Of a DNA stretch of 64,000 nucleotides, positions 23,001 through 37,370 are shown piece by piece. Made by a program: the position numbers and the translations under genes. Position 1 is the stretch's first letter. Each line of letters starts with the position of its first letter. The notes under the pieces are model-generated. The model searched no databases, was not told the origin of the DNA, and saw only the letters and a program-made list of their open reading frames with translations. This DNA comes from Tritrichomonas musculus (taxonomy: Eukaryota; Parabasalia; Tritrichomonadida; Tritrichomonadidae): NCBI GenBank assembly GCA_039105265.1, contig JAPFFF010000083.1:1-64000 (forward strand), read 5' to 3'.

Positions 23001-26000
23001 AATTAAAGCTTAATCTCAGTTATTCTTATTCAAACGTTTCTCACAAGTGAACAGAGTTAAATAAAACACAAATCTCAAACACTTTTGTAAGATAATTAAA
23101 AACGATTTCGAAATTAAGTAAAATCAATAAAAATTAAAGCTTAATCTCAGTTATTCTTATTCAAACGTTTCTCACAAATGAACAGAGTTAAATAAAACAC
23201 AAATCTCAAACACTTTTGTAAGATAATTAAAAACGATTTCGAAATTAAGTAAAATCAGTAAAAATTAAAGCTTAATCTCAGTTATTCTTATTCAAACGTT
23301 TCTCACAAATGAACAGAGTTAAATAAAATACACATCTCAAACACTTTTGTAAGATAATTAAAAACGATTTCGAAATTAAGTAAAATCAATAAAGATTAAA
23401 TCGCAATATCAATTATTCTTATTCAAACGTTTCTCACAAGTGAACAGAGTTAAATAAAACACAAATCTCAAACACTTTTGTAAGATAATTAAAAACGATT
23501 TCGAAATTAAGTAAAATCAATAAAGATTAAATCGCAATATCAATTATTCTTATTCAAACGTTTCTCACAAGTGAACAGAGTTAAATAAAACACAAATCTC
23601 AAACACTTTTGTAAGATAATTAAAAACGATTTCGAAATTAAGTAAAATCAGTAAAAATTAAATCGCAATATCAATTATTCCTATTCAAACGTTTCTCACA
23701 AGTGAACAGAGTTAAATAAAACACAAATCTCAAACACTTTTGTAAGATAATTATAAACGATTTCGAAATTAAGTAAAATCAGTAAAAATTAAAGCTTAAT
23801 CTCAATTATTCCTATTCAAACGTTTCTCACAAGTGAACAGAGTTAAATAAAACACAAATCTCAAACACTTTTGTAAGATAATTATAAACGATTTCGAAAT
23901 TAAGTAAAATCAGTAAAAATTAAAGCTTAATCTCAATTATTCCTATTCAAACGTTTCTCACAAGTGAACAGAGTTAAATAAAACACAAATCTCAAACACT
24001 TTTGTAAGATAATTATAAACGATTTCGAAATTAAGTAAAATCAGTAAAAATTAAAGCTTAATCTCAATTATTCCTATTCAAACGTTTCTCACAAGTGAAC
24101 AGAGTTAAATAAAACACAAATCTCAAACACTTTTGTAAGATAATTAAAAACGATTTCGAAATTAAGTAAAATCAGTAAAAATTAAAGCTTAATCTCAATT
24201 ATTCCTATTCAAACGTTTCTCACAAGTGAACAGAGTTAAATAAAACACAAATCTCAAACACTTTTGTAAGATAATTATAAACGATTTCGAAATTAAGTAA
24301 AATCAGTAAAAATTAAAGCTTAATCTCAATTATTCTTATTCAAACGTTTCTCACAAGTGAACAGAGTTAAATAAAACACAAATCTCAAACACTTTTGTAA
24401 GATAATTATAAACGATTTCGAAATTAAGTAAAATCAATAAAAATTAAAGCTTAATCTCAGTTATTCTTATTCAAACGTTTCTCACAAATGAACAGAGTTA
24501 AATAAAACACAAATCTCAAACACTTTTGTAAGATAATTGAAAACGATTTCGAAATTAATTAAAATCAGTAAAAATTAAAGCTTAATCTCAGTTATTCTTA
24601 TTCAAACGTTTCTCACAAATGAACAGAGTTAAATAAAACACAAATCTCAAACACTTTTGTAAGATAATTGAAAACGATTTCGAAATTAAGTAAAATCAAT
24701 AAAAATTAAAGCTTAATCTCAGTTATTCTTATTCAAACGTTTCTCACAAATGAACAGAGTTAAATAAAACACAAATCTCAAACACTTTTGTAAGATAATT
24801 ATAAACGATTTCGAAATTAAGTAAAATCAGTAAAAATTAAAGCTTAATCTCAGTTATTCTTATTCAAACGTTTCTCACAAGTGAACAGAGTTAAATAAAA
24901 CACAAATCTCAAACACTTTTGTAAGATAATTGAAAACGATTTCGAAATTAATTAAAATCAATAAAAATTAAAGCTTAATCTCAGTTATTCTTATTCAAAC
25001 GTTTCTCACAAATGAACAGAGTTAAATAAAACACAAATCTCAAACACTTTTGTAAGATAATTGAAAACGATTTCGAAATTAATTAAAATCAGTAAAAATT
25101 AAAGCTTAATCTCAGTTATTCTTATTCAAACGTTTCTCACAAATGAACAGAGTTAAATAAAACACAAATCTCAAACACTTTTGTAAGATAATTGAAAACG
25201 ATTTCGAAATTAAGTAAAATCAATAAAAATTAAAGCTTAATCTCAGTTATTCTTATTCAAACGTTTCTCACAAATGAACAGAGTTAAATAAAACACAAAT
25301 CTCAAACACTTTTGTAAGATAATTATAAACGATTTCGAAATTAAGTAAAATCAGTAAAAATTAAAGCTTAATCTCAGTTATTCTTATTCAAACGTTTCTC
25401 ACAAGTGAACAGAGTTAAATAAAACACAAATCTCAAACACTTTTGTAAGATAATTAAAAACGATTTCGAAATTAAGTAAAATCAATAAAGATTAAATCGC
25501 AATATCAATTATTCTTATTCAAACGTTTCTCACAAGTGAACAGAGTTAAATAAAACACAAATCTCAAACACTTTTGTAAGATAATTATAAACGATTTCGA
25601 AATTAAGTAAAATCAGTAAAAATTAAAGCTTAATCTCAGTTATTCTTATTCAAACGTTTCTCACAAATGAACAGAGTTAAATAAAACACAAATCTCAAAC
25701 ACTTTTGTAAGATAATTAAAAACGATTTCGAAATTAAGTAAAATCAGTAAAAATTAAAGCTTAATCTCAGTTATTCTTATTCTAACATTTCTCACAAATG
25801 AACAGAGTTAAATAAAACACAAATCTCAAACACTTTTGTAAGATAATTAAAAACGATTTCGAAATTAAGTAAAATCAATAAAGATTAAATCGCAATATCA
25901 ATTATTCTTATTCAAACGTTTCTCACAAGTGAACAGAGTTAAATAAAACACAAATCTCAAACACTTTTGTAAGATAATTATAAACGATTTCGAAATTAAG

Positions 26001-29000
26001 TAAAATCAATAAAGATTAAATCGCAATATCAATTATTCTTATTCAAACGTTTCTCACAAGTGAACAGAGTTAAATAAAACACAAATCTCAAACACTTTTG
26101 TAAGATAATTAAAAACGATTTCGAAATTAAGTAAAATCAGTAAAAATTAAATCGCAATATCAATTATTCCTATTCAAACGTTTCTCACAAGTGAACAGAG
26201 TTAAATAAAACACAAATCTCAAACACTTTTGTAAGATAATTATAAACGATTTCGAAATTAAGTAAAATCAGTAAAAATTAAAGCTTAATCTCAATTATTC
26301 CTATTCAAACGTTTCTCACAAGTGAACAGAGTTAAATAAAACACAAATCTCAAACACTTTTGTAAGATAATTATAAACGATTTCGAAATTAAGTAAAATC
26401 AATAAAGATTAAATCGCAATATCAATTATTCTTATTCAAACGTTTCTCACAAGTGAACAGAGTTAAATAAAACACAAATCTCAAACACTTTTGTAAGATA
26501 ATTAAAAACGATTTCGAAATTAAGTAAAATCAATAAAGATTAAATCGCAATATCAATTATTCTTATTCAAACGTTTCTCACAAGTGAACAGAGTTAAATA
26601 AAACACAAATCTCAAACACTTTTGTAAGATAATTAAAAACGATTTCGAAATTAAGTAAAATCAGTAAAAATTAAATCGCAATATCAATTATTCCTATTCA
26701 AACGTTTCTCACAAGTGAACAGAGTTAAATAAAACACAAATCTCAAACACTTTTGTAAGATAATTATAAACGATTTCGAAATTAAGTAAAATCAGTAAAA
26801 ATTAAAGCTTAATCTCAATTATTCCTATTCAAACGTTTCTCACAAGTGAACAGAGTTAAATAAAACACAAATCTCAAACACTTTTGTAAGATAATTATAA
26901 ACGATTTCGAAATTAAGTAAAATCAATAAAGATTAAATCGCAATATCAATTATTCTTATTCAAACGTTTCTCACAAGTGAACAGAGTTAAATAAAACATA
27001 AATCTCAAACACTTTTGTAAGATAATTATAAACGATTTCGAAATTAAGTAAAATCAGTAAAAATTAAAGCTTAATCTCAATTATTCCTATTCAAACGTTT
27101 CTCACAAGTGAACAGAGTTAAATAAAACACAAATCTCAAACACTTTTGTAAGATAATTAAAAACGATTTCGAAATTAAGTAAAATCAATAAAGATTAAAT
27201 CGCAATATCAATTATTCTTATTCAAACGTTTCTCACAAGTGAACAGAGTTAAATAAAACATAAATCTCAAACACTTTTGTAAGATAATTATAAACGATTT
27301 CGAAATTAAGTAAAATCAGTAAAAATTAAAGCTTAATCTCAATTATTCTTATTCAAACGTTTCTCACAAGTGAACAGAGTTAAATAAAACACAAATCTCA
27401 AACACTTTTGTAAGATAATTATAAACGATTTCGAAATTAAGTAAAATCAATAAAAATTAAAGCTTAATCTCAGTTATTCTTATTCAAACGTTTCTCACAA
27501 ATGAACAGAGTTAAATAAAACACAAATCTCAAACACTTTTGTAAGATAATTAAAAACGATTTCGAAATTAAGTAAAATCAGTAAAAATTAAAGCTTAATC
27601 TCAGTTATTCTTATTCAAACGTTTCTCACAAGTGAACAGAGTTAAATAAAATACACATCTCAAACACTTTTGTAAGATAATTAAAAACGATTTCGAAATT
27701 AAGTAAAATCAATAAAGATTAAATCGCAATATCAATTATTCTTATTCAAACGTTTCTCACAAGTGAACAGAGTTAAATAAAACACAAATCTCAAACACTT
27801 TTGTAAGATAATTAAAAACGATTTCGAAATTAAGTAAAATCAATAAAAATTAAAGCTTAATCTCAGTTATTCTTATTCAAACGTTTCTCACAAATGAACA
27901 GAGTTAAATAAAACACAAATCTCAAACACTTTTGTAAGATAATTAAAAACGATTTCGAAATTAAGTAAAATTAGTAAAGATTAAAGCGCAATATCAATTA
28001 TTCTTATTCAAACGTTTCTCACAAATGAACAGAGTTAAATAAAACACAAATCTCAAACACTTTTGTAAGATAATTATAAACGATTTCGAAATTAAGTAAA
28101 ATCAATAAAAATTAAAGCTTAATCTCAGTTATTCTTATTCAAACGTTTCTCACAAATGAACAGAGTTAAATAAAACACAAATCTCAAACACTTTTGTAAG
28201 ATAATTAAAAACGATTTCGAAATTAAGTAAAATCAGTAAAAATTAAAGCTTAATCTCAGTTATTCTTATTCAAACGTTTCTCACAAATGAACAGAGTTAA
28301 ATAAAACACAAATCTCAAACACTTTTGTAAGATAATTAAAAACGATTTCGAAATTAAGTAAAATCAGTAAAAATTAAAGCTTAATCTCAGTTATTCTTAT
28401 TCAAACGTTTCTCACAAGTGAACAGAGTTAAATAAAACACAAATCTCAAACACTTTTGTAAGATAATTAAAAACGATTTCGAAATTAAGTAAAATCAATA
28501 AAGATTAAATCGCAATATCAATTATTCTTATTCAAACGTTTCTCACAAGTGAACAGAGTTAAATAAAACACAAATCTCAAACACTTTTGTAAGATAATTA
28601 TAAACGATTTCGAAATTAAGTAAAATCAGTAAAAATTAAAGCTTAATCTCAGTTATTCTTATTCAAACGTTTCTCACAAATGAACAGAGTTAAATAAAAC
28701 ACAAATCTCAAACACTTTTGTAAGATAATTAAAAACGATTTCGAAATTAAGTAAAATCAATAAAAATTAAAGCTTAATCTCAGTTATTCTTATTCAAACG
28801 TTTCTCACAAATGAACAGAGTTAAATAAAACACAAATCTCAAACACTTTTGTAAGATAATTAAAAACGATTTCGAAATTAAGTAAAATCAATAAAAATTA
28901 AAGCTTAATCTCAGTTATTCTTATTCAAACGTTTCTCACAAATGAACAGAGTTAAATAAAACACAAATCTCAAACACTTTTGTAAGATAATTAAAAACGA

Positions 29001-32000
29001 TTTCGAAATTAAGTAAAATCAATAAAAATTAAAGCTTAATCTCAGTTATTCTTATTCAAACGTTTCTCACAAGTGAACAGAGTTAAATAAAACACAAATC
29101 TCAAACACTTTTGTAAGATAATTAAAAACGATTTCGAAATTAAGTAAAATCAATAAAAATTAAAGCTTAATCTCAGTTATTCTTATTCAAACGTTTCTCA
29201 CAAATGAACAGAGTTAAATAAAACACAAATCTCAAACACTTTTGTAAGATAATTATAAACGATTTCGAAATTAAGTAAAATCAGTAAAAATTAAAGCTTA
29301 ATCTCAGTTATTCTTATTCAAACGTTTCTCACAAATGAACAGAGTTAAATAAAACACAAATCTCAAACACTTTTGTAAGATAATTAAAAACGATTTCGAA
29401 ATTAAGTAAAATCAATAAAGATTAAATCGCAATATCAATTATTCTTATTCAAACGTTTCTCACAAGTGAACAGAGTTAAATAAAACACAAATCTCAAACA
29501 CTTTTGTAAGATAATTATAAACGATTTCGAAATTAAGTAAAATCAATAAAAATTAAAGCTTAATCTCAGTTATTCTTATTCAAACGTTTCTCACAAATGA
29601 ACAGAGTTAAATAAAACACAAATCTCAAACACTTTTGTAAGATAATTAAAAACGATTTCGAAATTAAGTAAAATCAGTAAAAATTAAAGCTTAATCTCAG
29701 TTATTCTTATTCTAACATTTCTCACAAATGAACAGAGTTAAATAAAACACAAATCTCAAACACTTTTGTAAGATAATTAAAAACGATTTCGAAATTAAGT
29801 AAAATCAATAAAGATTAAATCGCAATATCAATTATTCTTATTCAAACGTTTCTCACAAGTGAACAGAGTTAAATAAAACACAAATCTCAAACACTTTTGT
29901 AAGATAATTAAAAACGATTTCGAAATTAAGTAAAATCAATAAAGATTAAATCGCAATATCAATTATTCTTATTCAAACGTTTCTCACAAGTGAACAGAGT
30001 TAAATAAAACACAAATCTCAAACACTTTTGTAAGATAATTAAAAACGATTTCGAAATTAAGTAAAATCAATAAAGATTAAATCGCAATATCAATTATTCT
30101 TATTCAAACGTTTCTCACAAGTGAACAGAGTTAAATAAAACACAAATCTCAAACACTTTTGTAAGATAATTAAAAACGATTTCGAAATTAAGTAAAATCA
30201 GTAAAAATTAAATCGCAATATCAATTATTCCTATTCAAACGTTTCTCACAAGTGAACAGAGTTAAATAAAACACAAATCTCAAACACTTTTGTAAGATAA
30301 TTATAAACGATTTCGAAATTAAGTAAAATCAGTAAAAATTAAAGCTTAATCTCAATTATTCCTATTCAAACGTTTCTCACAAGTGAACAGAGTTAAATAA
30401 AACACAAATCTCAAACACTTTTGTAAGATAATTATAAACGATTTCGAAATTAAGTAAAATCAATAAAGATTAAATCGCAATATCAATTATTCTTATTCAA
30501 ACGTTTCTCACAAGTGAACAGAGTTAAATAAAACATAAATCTCAAACACTTTTGTAAGATAATTATAAACGATTTCGAAATTAAGTAAAATCAGTAAAAA
30601 TTAAAGCTTAATCTCAATTATTCTTATTCAAACGTTTCTCACAAGTGAACAGAGTTAAATAAAACACAAATCTCAAACACTTTTGTAAGATAATTATAAA
30701 CGATTTCGAAATTAAGTAAAATCAATAAAAATTAAAGCTTAATCTCAGTTATTCTTATTCAAACGTTTCTCACAAATGAACAGAGTTAAATAAAACACAA
30801 ATCTCAAACACTTTTGTAAGATAATTAAAAACGATTTCGAAATTAAGTAAAATCAGTAAAAATTAAAGCTTAATCTCAGTTATTCTTATTCAAACGTTTC
30901 TCACAAATGAACAGAGTTAAATAAAACACAAATCTCAAACACTTTTGTAAGATAATTAAAAACGATTTCGAAATTAAGTAAAATCAGTAAAAATTAAAGC
31001 TTAATCTCAATTATTCTTATTCAAACGTTTCTCACAAGTGAACAGAGTTAAATAAAACACAAATCTCAAACACTTTTGTAAGATAATTATAAACGATTTC
31101 GAAATTAAGTAAAATCAATAAAAATTAAAGCTTAATCTCAGTTATTCTTATTCAAACGTTTCTCACAAGTGAACAGAGTTAAATAAAACACAAATCTCAA
31201 ACACTTTTGTAAGATAATTAAAAACGATTTCGAAATTAAGTAAAATCAATAAAAATTAAAGCTTAATCTCAGTTATTCTTATTCAAACGTTTCTCACAAA
31301 TGAACAGAGTTAAATAAAACACAAATCTCAAACACTTTTGTAAGATAATTAAAAACGATTTCGAAATTAAGTAAAATCAGTAAAAATTAAAGCTTAATCT
31401 CAGTTATTCTTATTCAAACGTTTCTCACAAGTGAACAGAGTTAAATAAAATACACATCTCAAACACTTTTGTAAGATAATTAAAAACGATTTCGAAATTA
31501 AGTAAAATCAATAAAGATTAAATCGCAATATCAATTATTCTTATTCAAACGTTTCTCACAAGTGAACAGAGTTAAATAAAACACAAATCTCAAACACTTT
31601 TGTAAGATAATTAAAAACGATTTCGAAATTAAGTAAAATCAATAAAGATTAAATCGCAATATCAATTATTCTTATTCAAACGTTTCTCACAAGTGAACAG
31701 AGTTAAATAAAACACAAATCTCAAACACTTTTGTAAGATAATTAAAAACGATTTCGAAATTAAGTAAAATCAGTAAAAATTAAATCGCAATATCAATTAT
31801 TCCTATTCAAACGTTTCTCACAAGTGAACAGAGTTAAATAAAACACAAATCTCAAACACTTTTGTAAGATAATTATAAACGATTTCGAAATTAAGTAAAA
31901 TCAGTAAAAATTAAAGCTTAATCTCAATTATTCCTATTCAAACGTTTCTCACAAGTGAACAGAGTTAAATAAAACACAAATCTCAAACACTTTTGTAAGA

Positions 32001-32150
32001 TAATTATAAACGATTTCGAAATTAAGTAAAATCAGTAAAAATTAAAGCTTAATCTCAATTATTCCTATTCAAACGTTTCTCACAAGTGAACAGAGTTAAA
32101 TAAAACACAAATCTCAAACACTTTTGTAAGATAATTAAAAACGATTTCGA
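17040..32150 (+). repeat. Large higher-order duplication, 61/62 monomers (7,991/8,122 bp)
   Basis: The block from about 17.04 to 24.0 kb matches the block from about 25.03 to 32.1 kb. Before about 18.24 kb the offset is 61 units (TTATTCTAAC at 17785 and 25776); after it the offset is 62 units (TACACATC at 19530 and 27652, and 23329 and 31451; AAAGCGCAATATC near 19861 and 27983; TTATTCTAAC at 21584 and 29706; ACATAAATC at 22414 and 30536). The right copy has one additional whole monomer at about 26.23-26.36 kb. Only scattered single-base differences were noticed. Outer limits are approximate. Confidence 0.82.
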
Positions 32151-35100
32151 AATTAAGTAAAATCAGTAAAAATTAAAGCTTAATCTCAATTATTCCTATT
32201 CAAACGTTTCTCACAAGTGAACAGAGTTAAATAAAACACAAATCTCAAACACTTTTGTAAGATAATTATAAACGATTTCGAAATTAAGTAAAATCAATAA
32301 AGATTAAATCGCAATATCAATTATTCTTATTCAAACGTTTCTCACAAGTGAACAGAGTTAAATAAAACATAAATCTCAAACACTTTTGTAAGATAATTAT
32401 AAACGATTTCGAAATTAAGTAAAATCAGTAAAAATTAAAGCTTAATCTCAATTATTCCTATTCAAACGTTTCTCACAAGTGAACAGAGTTAAATAAAACA
32501 CAAATCTCAAACACTTTTGTAAGATAATTATAAACGATTTCGAAATTAAGTAAAATCAGTAAAAATTAAAGCTTAATCTCAATTATTCCTATTCAAACGT
32601 TTCTCACAAGTGAACAGAGTTAAATAAAACACAAATCTCAAACACTTTTGTAAGATAATTAAAAACGATTTCGAAATTAAGTAAAATCAATAAAGATTAA
32701 ATCGCAATATCAATTATTCTTATTCAAACGTTTCTCACAAGTGAACAGAGTTAAATAAAACACAAATCTCAAACACTTTTGTAAGATAATTAAAAACGAT
32801 TTCGAAATTAAGTAAAATCAGTAAAAATTAAAGCTTAATCTCAGTTATTCTTAATCTAACATTTCACACAAGTGAACAGAGTTAAATAAAACACAAATCT
32901 CAAACACTTTTGTAAGATAATTAAAAACGATTTCGAAATTAAGTAAAATCAGTAAAAATTAAAGCTTAATCTCAATTATTCCTATTCAAACGTTTCTCAC
33001 AAGTGAACAGAGTTAAATAAAACACAAATCTCAAACACTTTTGTAAGATAATTAAAAACGATTTCGAAATTAATTAAAATCAGTAAAAATTAAAGCTTAA
33101 TCTCAGTTATTCTTATTCAAACGTTTCTCACAAATGAACAGAGTTAAATAAAACACAAATCTCAAACACTTTTGTAAGATAATTATAAACGATTTCGAAA
33201 TTAAGTAAAATCAGTAAAAATTAAAGCTTAATCTCAGTTATTCTTATTCAAACGTTTCTCACAAGTGAACAGAGTTAAATAAAACACAAATCTCAAACAC
33301 TTTTGTAAGATAATTAAAAACGATTTCGAAATTAAGTAAAATCAATAAAGATTAAATCGCAATATCAATTATTCTTATTCAAACGTTTCTCACAAGTGAA
33401 CAGAGTTAAATAAAACACAAATCTCAAACACTTTTGTAAGATAATTAAAAACGATTTCGAAATTAAGTAAAATCAATAAAGATTAAATCGCAATATCAAT
33501 TATTCTTATTCAAACGTTTCTCACAAGTGAACAGAGTTAAATAAAACACAAATCTCAAACACTTTTGTAAGATAATTAAAAACGATTTCGAAATTAAGTA
33601 AAATCAGTAAAAATTAAATCGCAATATCAATTATTCCTATTCAAACGTTTCTCACAAGTGAACAGAGTTAAATAAAACACAAATCTCAAACACTTTTGTA
33701 AGATAATTATAAACGATTTCGAAATTAAGTAAAATCAGTAAAAATTAAAGCTTAATCTCAATTATTCCTATTCAAACGTTTCTCACAAGTGAACAGAGTT
33801 AAATAAAACACAAATCTCAAACACTTTTGTAAGATAATTATAAACGATTTCGAAATTAAGTAAAATCAGTAAAAATTAAAGCTTAATCTCAATTATTCCT
33901 ATTCAAACGTTTCTCACAAGTGAACAGAGTTAAATAAAACACAAATCTCAAACACTTTTGTAAGATAATTATAAACGATTTCGAAATTAAGTAAAATCAG
34001 TAAAAATTAAAGCTTAATCTCAATTATTCCTATTCAAACGTTTCTCACAAGTGAACAGAGTTAAATAAAACACAAATCTCAAACACTTTTGTAAGATAAT
34101 TAAAAACGATTTCGAAATTAAGTAAAATCAGTAAAAATTAAAGCTTAATCTCAATTATTCCTATTCAAACGTTTCTCACAAGTGAACAGAGTTAAATAAA
34201 ACACAAATCTCAAACACTTTTGTAAGATAATTATAAACGATTTCGAAATTAAGTAAAATCAATAAAGATTAAATCGCAATATCAATTATTCTTATTCAAA
34301 CGTTTCTCACAAGTGAACAGAGTTAAATAAAACATAAATCTCAAACACTTTTGTAAGATAATTATAAACGATTTCGAAATTAAGTAAAATCAGTAAAAAT
34401 TAAAGCTTAATCTCAATTATTCCTATTCAAACGTTTCTCACAAGTGAACAGAGTTAAATAAAACACAAATCTCAAACACTTTTGTAAGATAATTATAAAC
34501 GATTTCGAAATTAAGTAAAATCAGTAAAAATTAAAGCTTAATCTCAATTATTCCTATTCAAACGTTTCTCACAAGTGAACAGAGTTAAATAAAACACAAA
34601 TCTCAAACACTTTTGTAAGATAATTATAAACGATTTCGAAATTAAGTAAAATCAGTAAAAATTAAAGCTTAATCTCAATTATTCCTATTCAAACGTTTCT
34701 CACAAGTGAACAGAGTTAAATAAAACACAAATCTCAAACACTTTTGTAAGATAATTAAAAACGATTTCGAAATTAAGTAAAATCAGTAAAAATTAAAGCT
34801 TAATCTCAATTATTCCTATTCAAACGTTTCTCACAAGTGAACAGAGTTAAATAAAACACAAATCTCAAACACTTTTGTAAGATAATTATAAACGATTTCG
34901 AAATTAAGTAAAATCAATAAAGATTAAATCGCAATATCAATTATTCTTATTCAAACGTTTCTCACAAGTGAACAGAGTTAAATAAAACATAAATCTCAAA
35001 CACTTTTGTAAGATAATTATAAACGATTTCGAAATTAAGTAAAATCAGTAAAAATTAAAGCTTAATCTCAATTATTCCTATTCAAACGTTTCTCACAAGT

Positions 35101-37370
35101 GAACAGAGTTAAATAAAACACAAATCTCAAACACTTTTGTAAGATAATTATAAACGATTTCGAAATTAAGTAAAATCAGTAAAAATTAAAGCTTAATCTC
35201 AATTATTCCTATTCAAACGTTTCTCACAAGTGAACAGAGTTAAATAAAACACAAATCTCAAACACTTTTGTAAGATAATTAAAAACGATTTCGAAATTAA
35301 GTAAAATCAATAAAGATTAAATCGCAATATCAATTATTCTTATTCAAACGTTTCTCACAAGTGAACAGAGTTAAATAAAACACAAATCTCAAACACTTTT
35401 GTAAGATAATTAAAAACGATTTCGAAATTAAGTAAAATCAGTAAAAATTAAAGCTTAATCTCAGTTATTCTTAATCTAACATTTCACACAAGTGAACAGA
35501 GTTAAATAAAACACAAATCTCAAACACTTTTGTAAGATAATTAAAAACGATTTCGAAATTAAGTAAAATCAGTAAAAATTAAAGCTTAATCTCAATTATT
35601 CCTATTCAAACGTTTCTCACAAGTGAACAGAGTTAAATAAAACACAAATCTCAAACACTTTTGTAAGATAATTAAAAACGATTTCGAAATTAATTAAAAT
35701 CAGTAAAAATTAAAGCTTAATCTCAGTTATTCTTATTCAAACGTTTCTCACAAATGAACAGAGTTAAATAAAACACAAATCTCAAACACTTTTGTAAGAT
35801 AATTATAAACGATTTCGAAATTAAGTAAAATCAGTAAAAATTAAAGCTTAATCTCAGTTATTCTTATTCAAACGTTTCTCACAAGTGAACAGAGTTAAAT
35901 AAAACACAAATCTCAAACACTTTTGTAAGATAATTAAAAACGATTTCGAAATTAAGTAAAATCAGTAAAAATTAAAGCTTAATCTCAGTTATTCCTATTC
36001 AAACGTTTCTCACAAGTGAACAGAGTTAAATAAAACACAAATCTCAAACACTTTTGTAAGATAATTAAAAACGATTTCGAAATTAAGTAAAATCAATAAA
36101 GATTAAATCGCAATATCAATTATTCTTATTCAAACGTTTCTCACAAGTGAACAGAGTTAAATAAAACACAAATCTCAAACACTTTTGTAAGATAATTAAA
36201 AACGATTTCGAAATTAAGTAAAATCAGTAAAAATTAAATCGCAATATCAATTATTCCTATTCAAACGTTTCTCACAAGTGAACAGAGTTAAATAAAACAC
36301 AAATCTCAAACACTTTTGTAAGATAATTATAAACGATTTCGAAATTAAGTAAAATCAGTAAAAATTAAAGCTTAATCTCAATTATTCCTATTCAAACGTT
36401 TCTCACAAGTGAACAGAGTTAAATAAAACACAAATCTCAAACACTTTTGTAAGATAATTATAAACGATTTCGAAATTAAGTAAAATCAGTAAAAATTAAA
36501 GCTTAATCTCAATTATTCCTATTCAAACGTTTCTCACAAGTGAACAGAGTTAAATAAAACACAAATCTCAAACACTTTTGTAAGATAATTATAAACGATT
36601 TCGAAATTAAGTAAAATCAGTAAAAATTAAAGCTTAATCTCAATTATTCCTATTCAAACGTTTCTCACAAGTGAACAGAGTTAAATAAAACACAAATCTC
36701 AAACACTTTTGTAAGATAATTAAAAACGATTTCGAAATTAAGTAAAATCAGTAAAAATTAAAGCTTAATCTCAATTATTCCTATTCAAACGTTTCTCACA
36801 AGTGAACAGAGTTAAATAAAACACAAATCTCAAACACTTTTGTAAGATAATTATAAACGATTTCGAAATTAAGTAAAATCAATAAAGATTAAATCGCAAT
36901 ATCAATTATTCTTATTCAAACGTTTCTCACAAGTGAACAGAGTTAAATAAAACATAAATCTCAAACACTTTTGTAAGATAATTATAAACGATTTCGAAAT
37001 TAAGTAAAATCAGTAAAAATTAAAGCTTAATCTCAATTATTCCTATTCAAACGTTTCTCACAAGTGAACAGAGTTAAATAAAACACAAATCTCAAACACT
37101 TTTGTAAGATAATTATAAACGATTTCGAAATTAAGTAAAATCAGTAAAAATTAAAGCTTAATCTCAATTATTCCTATTCAAACGTTTCTCACAAGTGAAC
37201 AGAGTTAAATAAAACACAAATCTCAAACACTTTTGTAAGATAATTATAAACGATTTCGAAATTAAGTAAAATCAGTAAAAATTAAAGCTTAATCTCAATT
37301 ATTCCTATTCAAACGTTTCTCACAAGTGAACAGAGTTAAATAAAACACAAATCTCAAACACTTTTGTAAG
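31850..37370 (+). repeat. Tandem 20-monomer higher-order repeat (2,620 bp)
   Basis: Diagnostic variants recur 2,620 bp apart: ACATAAATC at 32370 and 34990, and at 34335 and 36955; ATTTCACAC at 32861 and 35481; GAAATTAATT near 33065 and 35685. A few monomers differ between copies (around 33.3 versus 35.9 kb), so this duplication is older than, or was partly overwritten after, the exchange that made it. Confidence 0.75.
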
